From Chytridium lagenaria (taxonomy: Eukaryota; Chytridiomycota; Chytridiomycetes; Chytridiales; Chytridiaceae): a stretch of 64,000 nt of DNA. Positions 46,784 through 57,871 of the stretch are shown one piece after another. The position numbers and the translations under genes were made by a program. The stretch spans positions 124,001 to 188,000 of the forward strand of contig JAHLKC010000064.1 of assembly GCA_025449115.1 (NCBI GenBank). Direction: 5' to 3'. The first letter of the stretch is position 1. Each line of letters starts with the position of its first letter. The notes below the pieces were generated by a model. It was not told the origin of the DNA, did not search any database, and was given only the letters and a program-made list of their open reading frames with translations.

Positions 46784-47850
46784 TCATACCCTAAATCCTT
46801 GCTACAAAACATGAGCCATAAACCGAGGAAACATAACTCACCGAACGCAGGATCCCAGTAAAACTCTTAACTGAAAAGTTGACAATGTTGCCAACTTCGT
46901 TAGCCGTCTTACCCAAAAATGCAACATCCTGAAGGCGGCGATCAAGGAATTTTTCTGTTTCCGTGAAGTCTACGGATGATCTTGTGTCATAAAAAGCTCT
47001 TGGCAGGCGTCAGATATCAAACTAAACACACTCAACTTACCTGTAGGAGTATAGATGCCAGCTAAAAGAGCACGCTTGCTGTACCAGTTCATCTATGTTT
47101 AGACTCAGGACAAGCATTAGACATATGCCTTACATCCACTGATCTATCGCCAGCAACAAACCAAATCTCATCAACGATTTCGCCCAAGTTGTAAAAGAGC
47201 AGTTGGAGCATTTTGAGGCAACGCCATCAACGCCAGTGCCTAAAACATAGAATAAATCACAGCTCAATTACTATCTAATCTGATCCGAACCTCTGGCCAT
47301 CGTTTCACTACTGGCTTAAGCCGCTCTAGTCTAAGTAAAACGCCCATCCTGACCTTTTGGGTCACCTTCATCCTACACCACAAGTCAACACACACTGAAC
47401 TTATGCAATTACGCTACTTTTCAAGCTCCATGCTCTCCATTTCTTCCCTTACTTCCCCTGTCGTCCTTCGTACAAAATATTCTACAAGCTCAATGCCTCC
47501 TCTCTCAAAGAGCCCATGCGCGCTGGTGGAATAATCAATGGATTTTGCACCTGCACTCAGGGCCTCCTTCGTCCATCCATGAGCAGGTACGAATTGTAAT
47601 GATGCCGACAGAATAGAAGCCCTGGGTGTTGTTCTGATCTTAGGTGTCAGTTGTTGCAATACTGCACAAATCCTAACGCTTTTGGATCGAAATCTGATCC
47701 TTTTCCTTTCCACGAAGTTCCAAAGTTAATATTAAATGAGTCTTTGGGCATTCCTTCGCCATGAGTTGATGCAGTATGCGTATGCCTCAAGAGCACGCAT
47801 CGATTTCGAATGGAGCGAACACCATGAGCGGCACGGCAAGCTATTGACAT
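46784..47850 (-). CDS. COQ9: Ubiquinone biosynthesis lipid-binding protein COQ9
   Basis: Mitochondrial lipid-binding partner of COQ7 in coenzyme Q synthesis. An Arg-rich, acid-poor leader MSIACRAAHGVRSIRNRC (ATG 47850) fits a mitochondrial presequence. After an intron beginning GTTAGG near 47682 the core reads ILSASLQFVPAHGWTKEAL, AHGLFERGGIELVEYF (near 47500), RLKPVVKRWPE, LALMALPQNAPTALLQLG, DEIWFVAGDRSVD and MNWYSKRALLAGIYTPT. It ends FLGKTANEVGNIVNFSVKSF...GILRS and a tiny last exon, stop 46784-46786. One frame break lies near 47184 (GGGCG for GGCG). It starts 77 bp from the divergent gamma-tubulin complex gene. Confidence 0.9.
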
Positions 47851-47927
47851 TTGCTTTTCAGTTTTCCTAATTATACCCAGATTGTCCCATTGGGTTGAAA
47901 CCTTGAAGTAAAACTCAGCATTCGGAC
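47851..47927. promoter_or_regulatory. 77-bp bidirectional promoter (COQ9/GCP)
   Basis: Only 77 bp separate the start codons of COQ9 (minus) and the gamma-tubulin complex gene (plus). No TATA box is visible. Confidence 0.55.
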
Positions 47928-50900
47928 ATGACACAAGACGATGACCTTTTTGACGATCCCGACCAATATCAGTCACATCCCCAACATAGCCACCATCAAC
48001 ACCAAGGTGCTCAGCGTTGGAAGGGCCTGACAGAAAGGCTCGTCGAGAGCTGTACACCTTTTTCGGTAAGGGTTTTGAAGATGAGTTTTATACTGACCTG
48101 CCTTATGTGAACAGACGGGTTCGACCAACTTTAAGGCATGCGTAGACTTTGCTCTTTCATCCTTTTCGAATAATAAACATTTGACAACTGATGAGCGCAA
48201 AATGGAAGCATCATATAAGGGGTACGCTGCTGCTTGCTGTTGTGCTTATGTACCTCATTGCTTACCTATCTTATTGCAGGCTCGTAGAAAAGTTCGACTT
48301 GTTTGGGGATTTTTTAAAGGCAGAAGCTTTAGATAATTTGTTGCAAGCAGCTCTAAAAGGTCCAACCTCCACTTTTGATGACTTCAAGGTAGTTAATTTC
48401 ATTTGCGAAATTGTTAATGTTTAACAGATTCACGACGTTTTGAGACTTCTCTTGCTGTTGTCATCGTCACCATTGAAAGAGCGATACGAACCTCCTTTAG
48501 AGAAAATTGAATTGACTCCAGAAGAGCTCTGGGATGCAATTTTGTCAGAAGATCCCCTTATTGGAGACCATTGGGAAGTTCAGCGGCGGAGCAGCGAGGA
48601 TAGTAATGATGAATCTCTTTACGATACCGACATTGAAACTGATGAGGAGAGGTCAGAGAATCACTTAGGGAATTCTCCTGTTCCTGCAGACGAGACACCA
48701 GATCCTGACACTACACTATATGTCTCTGAGGTGTCAGATGAGAGCAATGAAGATGCAGGAATGTTTTCATTGGATTTTAACATCGATGGGATGCGAGAAT
48801 TATTACCGCTTCAATACTGGACACTTCCAAAAAAGAAGTTTTCCTGTGCAGGAAACAGGTCTTTCTCCGCTGATAATCCGAATTCTCTCAGTAAGTTGCC
48901 TGAAATCCATACCGTTCTCTAAACTTTAGACCCTGCATTATCTGCTGAACAGATATCGAGCCCCTCCTTTTTTGGCATCCCAATCACTCCAACGTCATAC
49001 GTCAACGAAACAGATGTTTTGAGAGAATGTTTTTCACTCTGTCTCGGTCTCCCATCAGAAATCTTTTTTGATAAATACTCATGGTCTAATACACGTACGT
49101 GACGCCGACATTCGTAGTGGCTTCTCTGTACTATCCTTTTTTTAAAGCTAAACCTGCTGTAGCCTCTACCTGAAATATCTATCCGCCACATGTCACACAG
49201 TACTTTATTGCGTCTGTTGCGTCCGGTAGCAAAATTTGGAGAAGGAGTGAGGAGCATTGAATCGTTTCTATCAAGGTACATGTTTGCTCGTAATGCTCCA
49301 AGTCTCTGATGGATGCGAAAGGACGAATATTTTAAGCCGTGATGGAGCAAGTATTGGTGTTTTAGAGGCGTTTTCGGCAGAGATAGGCGCTGTTTTGAAA
49401 GAATTTAAAGAGACTATTCTGGGCATGGAGAAACTATTTAGGCAAAGGGACGCGAATGCGGCTCTACCCGGGGTATCCTCACTTCTCTCTTTTATTAAGT
49501 CACTGTCGTCTGCTTTCTGGCCCCTGCAGCAGATGATCGCATTTCTACATAAGTTTAGGCTTATCGATACTGTTCAAAGCAAAATTACCGTGCAAGATGA
49601 CGTGGCCTGTACCATTTTAGATGGTATGTACTCCGAAATTCTCCTTTCGGAAAACTGCGGCGACTTGAGGAAACGGTCCTTGTATGTACATGCTTTACTT
49701 CGGAGCCTGCGCCCCTGTTTTATGGAATTTGGCCTTTGGTATTCTGGCAGCTTCATACCACGCGATTCGGTCGGACTAGCTTTAAAGATGTGAGGTTTCT
49801 TTCTTAATGTTTTATCACTCCTACTAAATTTCTTTTTATTTTAGTAATAAGGGTGTTTCCTTTCATGAGATGGAGTTCTGGCGGACTCGATACCTAATTC
49901 TTGACAAAGTCCCGCGAGTCTTGAAAGCTGTCCTCGATAAAATAGTGTTATGCGGCAAATACATGGAGCTTCTCCGCTTCTTCGATGTCTCACAGGTAAA
50001 TTTTACTTTGTCTTAAGCGTCTCAAAATCAAAGCTAAAGGTCGTAGGCTTCCAAATATGCCGACTCTAGCAGGATTTTGTTTGAGAAGTTTATTACTATG
50101 CTAGATCACCCTTTGCGAAATTCTGGGGCTCTTCCTGTGATACTGCCCTCGATTAGAAAAGAGACTGCTGGCACAAGCGCTAAATCAACGGATTCAACCT
50201 TGTTTCTCTTTCCTGAGCTAAATATTCAAATGGGACCGAATAATTTGAAGCTACCAGAGCCCAGATTACAGTCTGACTTCAACAAGATAATACACTTTCA
50301 CACTGAAGGTAGCTAATGCTTTTATTTTTATAGCTATTTAATTCCTCTTTGTATGTCGAGTAGATGAGTGGAATACTCTGCAGCCCTTTCAGCTTTCCTT
50401 TTCGCGAAAATTTTCTCATGATATTGATCCCTACCTCTCTCAACTTGAGCAAGAATTGATGAAGCGGATTAGGCGCGGAAGTACACTTGAAGAACGGTTC
50501 AACATTTTGCGTACGGCGTTCCTCATCAAACCTACAGGTATCATAGAATTGTGTGACGGGCTAGAGGAATTGGTTAGTATTGTGCCGGTATATTTTGATA
50601 CTGATTGCATTCAAGATGAGGACACGAAGTGGTATGGAGCCATATCTCATCGACAAGATTTTTCGCGAAGCTTTGCTTGGTAAAATATATTTAAAAGAGT
50701 TATATGGGATCGAGGATTTTGGATTTGGATTTGATGAAAATCCGGGGCTACCACTTATTAGTGTCAAGTTTTTCGAATCTCTACGTATAACTTGCGAGGT
50801 AAGCAATAATCGATCTTAATATCTACTGATTAAACTATTACTCCTTCGATTCGTTATTCCAGCTCTCATGGCCTCTTAATGCTCTTGTCACATCAGAATC

Positions 50901-51708
50901 GCTTCAAAATTACAACCTGGCGGCTAGTTTCCAACTTCAGCTCTTTTGGGTGCATCGTCAATTATCAACAACAGCGTGGAGAGGGAACAGAAATCTACTA
51001 AAATCAAGCAATGGCGATTCGTCATTGAGAAAACGCAGTATCCTCTTTCAAACAATGAGTTCTTTTTGCAACTCTCTTCTTCAATTCTTTTGTAATACCG
51101 TAAGCATTCCCGTGGCTTTTGGTGTGCTAAAGTGTGATGTGTAATGGTGTTGTTTTTTTAAAAAAAAAACCACAGGTTATTGGAGGTCTGTCGGACGCTT
51201 TTTCCGTCGACCTGGCCGCGAAAAGGGGCATCGATGCGATTATTGGCCTTCATGATACATTTGTTCAGGATATTGTGCCATAAGTGTTTTCTTGGCACCA
51301 AGTCAAGAACTCTTCTTAAAGCCATTCGATCCTGCCTTGATGAATGTCTCGAATATGTTGAGATGTTTAGGAAAATGGACGAGGAGAGGGTAGAGATGGA
51401 TCGCGTAAGTTTTAATAATCAGCAATCGGATTGTTTTCCCCAATGTTTTCCCCCACTAATTAACAGATATTGTTTGTATAGCAAAACGTTGCCGAAGTCT
51501 CGGAGACGCGGCGAAGAAAAACTCGCCGATCACATCGATCACATTACTCCTCCATGCCGCGATAAGAGCTCCTCTTTATCCTGCGACCCTAGCGTTTGAG
51601 ACGCGGTTTCCGATACTTTACCAGCGATTTCAAGAACAGAGACGGTTCATTGCCGACACCGTGAGGCTTATGGGCAGTGTCGGTGCGCCGGAATGTTGGT
51701 TCTTTTAA
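47928..51708 (+). CDS. Gamma-tubulin complex component, GCP5-like (GCP4-6 family)
   Basis: Subunit of the gamma-tubulin ring complex that nucleates microtubules at the MTOC. It starts MTQDDDLFDDPDQYQSHPQ (47928). An acidic linker (near 48600-48760) is followed by ECFSLCLGLPSEIFFDKYSW. The GRIP1-like part has YSEILLSENCGDLRKRSLYV and LRPCFMEFGLWYSGSFIP (near 49690-49760), then GVSFHEMEFWRTRYLI and KIVLCGKYMELLRF (near 49950). The GRIP2-like part has LIDKIFREALLGKIYLKELY (near 50650-50710), LSWPLNALVTSESLQNYN (near 50865) and FQLQLFWVHRQLSTTAW (near 50930), ending APECWFF with stop 51706-51708. GCP5 is the best guess because of the long acidic linker; GCP4 or GCP6 cannot be excluded. About 12 short introns; frame problems near 51180-51300 and 51500. 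Confidence 0.82.
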
Positions 51709-52056
51709 CTTCTTTCTACATCATTCTTTGAACATAACGACTCTACGGTTTACTAAATTTAACCATTCCATATTAAACACAGTGGCATATCTCAGTTTGG
51801 CGTTAAGTTTCTAGATTAAACGTGTATTAAAAGTAAAAATGAAGGGTGGTAATATGGCCTATGCAAGAGCCGATAAGGAATAAACATATCCTGAACATTT
51901 GTACAAATCTGTTGACTGAGGGTCAAGGAGGGAAACTTTAGCAGCACTTTCAGCTTTGGCAACAGAAACTTCAACGGTCATTTGTTGCGTGAGTCGATCC
52001 AAAGCGATTCTGCCAGATTCAGAGTACGTGACGAGTGTAGTGGCGAAAGTGCGTGA
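51709..52056. terminator. Convergent 3' ends of GCP and MDM35 genes
   Basis: 348 bp between the two convergent stop codons. T-rich after 51708. No gene seen and no strong poly(A) signal recognised. Confidence 0.35.
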
Positions 52057-52539
<483 letters not shown>

Positions 52540-53012
52540 TTACTTTAATAGGAGGCGTCGGATGGAGTCTTGATCGAGGGGTTCATCGTCTGAGAAGTTA
52601 TCCGCTTTCATTGTGAAAGGAGAAAGAAAAGCATACAGAGGGAAGGGTGATGAGGGTTAATGTATATATTGACTAAAATGAAAGCAAATAAACTTACGTT
52701 GCAAGGAGAGAATAGATTCCTTCATGATGACAGCTAATTGCATCTTCTTGTTTTCCGGCTGCCTCTCCTGTCCTTTATCACTTTCCTCGTCTTCACTGAC
52801 GTCTTCGTCTTCGTCCAAATCCTATACATGTTAAATCAACTAGCTCAGAAATTCTTCTTTACCGTCGGAGCACTTTGGCTCAAGAGCAGGAACACCATGC
52901 GCGTTATGGGGTCAATGTTGAGCAGCCTTCCACGAAGATTTTCCTCCTTTTCGAGCTTCACGATCACAGGCTTTCCGATGAGCTCGGCAGCAGTTCTGAG
53001 GTTCTCGTCCAT
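52540..53012 (-). CDS. Small LSm/Sm-fold protein, possibly Gemin6-like
   Basis: Too broken by introns to appear as a long frame. Exon 1 (53012 on) reads MDENLRTAAELIGKPVIVKL then EKEENLRGRLLNIDPITRMVFLL, matching the Sm1 pattern (V-x-V-x-L...G-x-L-x-x-I-D). After an intron ending near 52826 comes an acidic stretch, DLDEDEDVSEDEESDKGQ, then MQLAVIMKESILSLQ. A last exon follows, DNFSDDEPLDQDSIRRLLLK, with stop 52540-52542. About 115 residues. The Sm-like fold with a basic/acidic tail suggests an snRNP-assembly factor such as Gemin6, but that is a weak assignment. It shares a 57-bp promoter with the splicing factor SAF4, consistent with an RNA role. Confidence 0.55.
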
Positions 53013-53069
53013 TCACAGCAAACGCATCCAGGACAAAAAAGCAGCTTGTGAAATTTGTCACTTGGAAGC
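53013..53069. promoter_or_regulatory. 57-bp bidirectional promoter (LSm-like/SAF4)
   Basis: Start codons of the LSm-like gene (minus, 53012) and SAF4 (plus, 53070) are only 57 bp apart, so the 5' UTRs must be very short or overlapping. Confidence 0.55.
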
Positions 53070-54723
53070 ATGGCTGGTGAGTTATACTCTCAATCCATAG
53101 ATGCTATGTTTCTACCAGGACATGAAGGATTTTTTTGCCTGCCGCACTCGATAGCGTATGAAACTAGCTGATACTTTACGACTTCTCATTGTTGGATCTG
53201 AAGCATAATAAGGCTGATCATTATCTTATTTTGTTTAAATAGAACGGCGAGCAACCAACAAATACTACCCTCCCGACTGGGATCCCTCTAAGGTTAGCAT
53301 AAGATCAATTTATCTCATATATCCTTGAATATCTATGATGGAATTAAGAAGTCCTTTGTATTCTGAAACTAATACCTTTTATTTCATGTGGCTTTATAGG
53401 GATCCATAAACAAATATGTCGGTCAACATCCTCTTCGTGACCGAGCTCGAAAACTAGACCAAGGAATTCTCATCATTCGGTGGGTATTCATTGTGCATAT
53501 GCATCCTTTTCTAACGATATTTTTTTTATCAACAGATTTGAATTGCCTTACAGTATTTGGTGTGAAGGCTGTGAGAAACATATCGGAAAAGGTAAACTTT
53601 CATTCAAAACAGTCACTTTTTTTAATAACTGGATCTCCTAAAGGTGTCCGTTATAATGCAGAAAAGAAAAAAATTGGAAAGTACTATTCGACAACAATAT
53701 GGAGTTTTCGGATGAAGTGCCACCTTTGCCCTAACTTTATCGAGATACATACTGATCCCAAGGTATACTTTTTACAATTACAATTATTTTGAACAATGCT
53801 TTGTAGAATACCGAATATGTTATTGCAAGTGGGGCGAAAAAGAGGGAAGAAGACTTTACACCTGAAGATAGCGAAACTATGGCGTTTGACGGTGAGACTA
53901 ATCGATTTTTATATGACTGTAAACGCTGACAGCGTATTGACGCGCGACAGATGCGGAAACGAAAGACAGGCTTCAGGATCCCATGTATAAACTCGAACAT
54001 GCGCAAGAGGACGCGAGGAAGGCCAAGGACGCTGTCCCTTTAATATCCCAACTGCAAGAATCAAGCGAAAAGTATTGGAAGGATCCTTTCACATTATCTC
54101 AACAACTTCGCAAAAAGTTTCGGGTAAGAATTATCATTCAATGAGATGTATAGCTAAAATGACTTTGCTGTTCTAGGCCGAAAAGAAAGTTCGGGAGCAG
54201 CGTTGAAGGAGGCAAAAGCGATCAAAGAAAAACATAATTTGTTGCTCGATATCCTTCCGGCGTCTGCTGAAGATGACTTGAAGGCAAAGCAAATTGCTTT
54301 TGAATGTAAGTTATTACGTATTGTAAACTGGCTGAACATCATTATAGCCTCAAAACCTAAGTCAGAAGCTGACATCAGAAGAAACGTCCTCTCCACTTCC
54401 GTTTTTAAAAAACCATCAAAAAATGGAGCTCAAGGCCTTCGAGATCTGATCGTCGCAAGAAAAGATAAAGATCCTTTTGCCATTGCCGTGAATGTCCCAG
54501 AACATCAAGACACGGCATTAGAAAGACCGGATGATGTCGCCAAGTTGATATACGTCAAAATTCATCAAAGAAGACAGAATCCTCAAGCTCCAATAAGGCT
54601 GTACTTGATACTGCTTCCATAACTTCCATTACAGAATCCTCAAGCCGCAACAAGGATGTACTTAATACTGCTTCCATGACTTCCATTAGTACATTAGAAA
54701 TGTACGGCAGTGATAGCGACTAG
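53070..54723 (+). CDS. SAF4: Splicing factor SAF4/CCDC130 (Yju2/CWC16 family)
   Basis: Nuclear spliceosome-associated factor. Exon 1 is only ATGGCTG (53070-53076), giving M-A-E with the next exon: [17 protein letters not shown] (53243 on). Then [59 protein letters not shown] and [19 protein letters not shown]. The two C-x2-C pairs form the family zinc site. A coiled region follows ([18 protein letters not shown]). One base is missing near 54196, after which [20 protein letters not shown] continues. A second frame change near 54560 leads to the C-terminus [19 protein letters not shown] repeated twice, ending MYGSDSD (stop 54721-54723). WDPSK followed by GSINKY is diagnostic of CCDC130 rather than Yju2. 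Confidence 0.92.
54574..54687 (+). repeat. 57-bp in-frame tandem repeat in SAF4 tail
   Basis: Two copies (starting 54574 and 54631) of a 19-residue unit TESSSxNKxVLxTASxTSI, with about seven base differences. Confidence 0.85.
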
Positions 54724-55602
54724 AATATCCTGGGTCCTTTGATGACCCATACCCACCTCACACTAGCCTTGCAAAATTCAATACAGCGCAATCCATTTTG
54801 TCCATATACGTATAGTCCTAATAATCTTGAACTTTACCCTCACTGCCTATCCGGAGTAGAAGAGGAAAGGCGTTGGTTACTTATGTATCAAATGGGTTGA
54901 TAATTGTGATAACAGCATCCGGCCGACAGTAGTGCTCCTGTCCTCCAACAACGGCAGAATGCGGAAGCTGAGCAGCATAAGGTTGGTTTTACAGCACTGG
55001 CAGATAGACAATGGCGTGTTTTCATTACTATTTTATATTAAATTAATATTATTAATATTTAAATTTATTATCAATTAGAACTGGCAAATCAGCCCATATT
55101 CTGTGAATTTGCGGACCTCAAAAAAAATACTAATTAATTTTTGACACTCTGATTTCTTATTGGACGTGGTGCTTCACTTGAAGCCCTTGGGTGCTGTAAG
55201 GAATTAAATGTTATTGCTTGGGCGTGGTGAGAGTGAGCCCATCTTCCACATTCCACACCAACCACAGTAGTGCGTGTAGTTCTCGCGCTAGAAACGAGAA
55301 CGAGGGGTTGGGAGACGGGGAGGTACAAGCCAAAACAGCTGCTTTTGCTGTCTCATAGTCAGAATATTTATTTATTTATTATTTAATTCAATAAATAATA
55401 ATTAAAATAAACGCGTGATTCTTCTGGCCTCTAATTAAAAAACAGCTCGGGTGAGAGCAGAGGCGCTGCTGTAAACTATTTTTTTTAACCCCACCCCGCG
55501 GCTAGTGTGCTGTCCCCTTCAGATAAACCAGCCCTTTTATTGAAATTACTTTTCATCCCCTTCCAACACACAGCCCTCTCCATTTCAATCAAATATACAA
55601 TC
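54724..55602. other. AT-rich intergenic region upstream of ERG6
   Basis: 879 bp. AT-rich stretches at 55020-55140 and 55360-55440. No gene or clear motif recognised apart from a general A/T-rich promoter. Confidence 0.5.
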
Positions 55603-57135
55603 ATGACCTCCACCGTCACAGTCTCTGACCCCAACAGGCCGAAGCCTAACACTGACCCTGCCCTTGATAACTTCCTCGCTCGTCTCCGTGTCAAGAACTT
55701 AGACGCAAAGACCCACAAAGCTGCCGTTGACGAATACCTTCAGAACTGGGAGGCCGACAAGCGCAATCTTGGAGAGACTGTTGCTGCCACTGAAGACAGG
55801 AGGCAGCACTCAAAGACCTACACCAACCACTTTTACGATCTCGTCACGGATTTCTACGAATATGGTCTGTTACTCTCCTTCCTTCATCTTATCTTTGATC
55901 GTCGTAGAGTTGCAGCCAGTTGCACAATGAATTCGCATACAAAGCCCTCGCCTTTCAAAGCAAAACATCTCGCTAACTGCTGCATGCGCTCTCTCATTTC
56001 ATTCTCTTCTGTTTTAGGCTGGGGTTACTCTTTCCACTTTGCTCGCATGTTTAAGGACAACTCGTTCCAGCAGAACATCGCCCGCCATGAGGACTACCTT
56101 GCATTAAAGCTTGGCCTTAAGGCCGGTCAACATGTTCTCGATGTCGGCTGCGGCGTTGGTGAGTTTTTTTGGATCATCTTATCTGCCCCAGCACCTTTTT
56201 GTTTACTCTTTTTTCTTCTTCAAAATAAGGTGGCCCCATGAGGGAGATTGCCAAGTTCTCCGGAGCTCGCATCACGGGTATCAACAACAACGAGTACCAG
56301 GTCAAGCGCTGCGGTGTCCTTGCGAAAAGATTGGGTCTCAGCAAGCTTTGCAGTGCAACAGTTGGTGACTTTTGCAATATGCCCTTCCCCGATGGTCACT
56401 TCGATGCTGTTTACGGTATTGAGGCTACCTGCCATGCTCCCCGCCTTGAAGATGTTTACGGAGAGATTTTCCGTGTCCTTAAGCCCGGAGGTGTTGCCGC
56501 CGCCTACGAGTGGTGCACCACCGAGAGGTACAACGAGGCTGACCTTTCCATCAAGAAGATTGTCCACCTTGTCGAGGTTCGTGATCAAATAAGCCACATC
56601 AATTCGTTGTTTGACACTAATTATTACGGAAATTGCATGCTTATCTGCTGTCATTTTGTTTCAACTTTTAGGAGGGTAATGCCATCGGCAAAATTCTACA
56701 CCATCCCCGAGTGTCTCCAGGCCTTGAAGACTGTTGGCTTTGAGATCATCGAAAGCGCTGACCTTGCCGAGCTTGACAACACCACCGGTGGTGCTCAGGA
56801 GCCCTGGTACCAGCCCCTTGTCGGATCTTACAACCCTCTGGACCCGCCCAATTCAACCGCACTTACTTCGGCCGCGCGTGAGTAATTTTTGGCATTTTCC
56901 TAAATACTCTTAAGTATTGAAAACTCACCGGTTTCCGTTCTTTTGTAGTATTACCGACTCTATGGTCTGGTTACTTGAGACTGTTCGCCTCGCCCCTGCA
57001 GGCACCTGCAAGGTGTCCAAGCTCCTTAACTCTGCTGCAGACAACCTTATCATTTCTGGAAAGGAGGGTGTCTTCACCCCGATGTTCTTCTTCCTTGTCC
57101 GCAAGCCCCTCCAGGCCTCCCCAACTGCTGCGTAA
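55603..57135 (+). CDS. ERG6: Sterol 24-C-methyltransferase
   Basis: SAM-dependent methylation of zymosterol at C-24 in ergosterol synthesis, at the ER or lipid droplets. It begins MTSTVTVSDPNRPKPNTDPA (55603). The conserved region has FYEYGWGYSFHFARMFKD (split by the intron 55865-56017), HEDYLALKLGLKAGQHVLDV and DVGCGVGGPMREIA (SAM motif I, split by the intron 56159-56229). Next come TGINNNEYQVKRC, MPFPDGHFDAVYGIEATCHAP (near 56385; given in part as DGHFDAVYGIEATCHAP) and EWCTTERYNEADLSIKK. The end is TGTCKVSKLL-like, LIISGKEGVFTPMFFFLVRK. Introns also lie near 56578-56671 and 56880-56948. Two one-base frame breaks: near 56692 (A-run before FYTIPECLQAL) and 56846 (before QFNRTYFGRA). Convergent with ACC. 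Confidence 0.96.
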
Positions 57136-57871
57136 TTAATAAGGGCCGGTTACTCTTTGTTCCTACGAGAGAATGAAATCTGCAGGGTACTTAAGTCCTA
57201 GGTCCAGGGTGGACGCGTGCGACTTAATGTCCTTCTCATTCTTATTCTTCGCGTGTTTTTATATTTTCTTTTTTAGCGAACTTTCCTCGCACTATCATCA
57301 CCTCACTTTCCTCCATTTTGATTTTCTCTGTTCATTTGCCGCATATTAGTCGAGTTTAAAAAAGTGTTGATAATAAACCGGTTGGAAACATGAATCGTAG
57401 TTTTTTGAATTAAGTCTATATAATTGCCACCTGTTATTTATTACAACATTTTTTTTCTTTCCACGCAATTAAGTTTAACTTTTTATAATGGTTCTAGATA
57501 AACTTGTGAATAAAAATCAGTTTTATTCAGTTTGGATTTAACGAACATAAACTGATTTTTATTCACAAAAGAGAAATGATGGACATGGCCTTAACAGGGC
57601 TAAAATAGCAAAGACGCAGCAATATAAAATCATAGCAAAACAGAAAAAGAAACATGTAATTTGGAGTCATTGGACGACGAAATCATGGACATAAAAAAAA
57701 AGAAAAACAAACAAACAAACACAACTAAAAAACCTACAGAAACAGTATAAATGAATATCAAAGGAATGTAATCATTGATCGAAACATCAGCAATCAAAGA
57801 AGAACGCGAAGAGGAACGGCCCGGGTAAAGAGACAAGAGGTTAGACGGAAAACAGTTGGTATATTGGGCTT
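57136..57871. other. Convergent ERG6/ACC 3' intergenic region
   Basis: 736 bp between convergent stops, AT-rich in the middle, with the inverted repeat described separately. No gene seen. Confidence 0.5.
57505..57569. terminator. 20-bp inverted repeat with AATAAA on both strands
   Basis: Arms 57505-57524 and 57550-57569 are perfect reverse complements around a 25-nt loop. Each arm reads GAATAAAAATC on its own strand, so an AATAAA lies in the right orientation for both convergent genes: ERG6 (57510-57515) and ACC (complement 57559-57564). Likely shared 3'-end region; the function is inferred. Confidence 0.6.
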
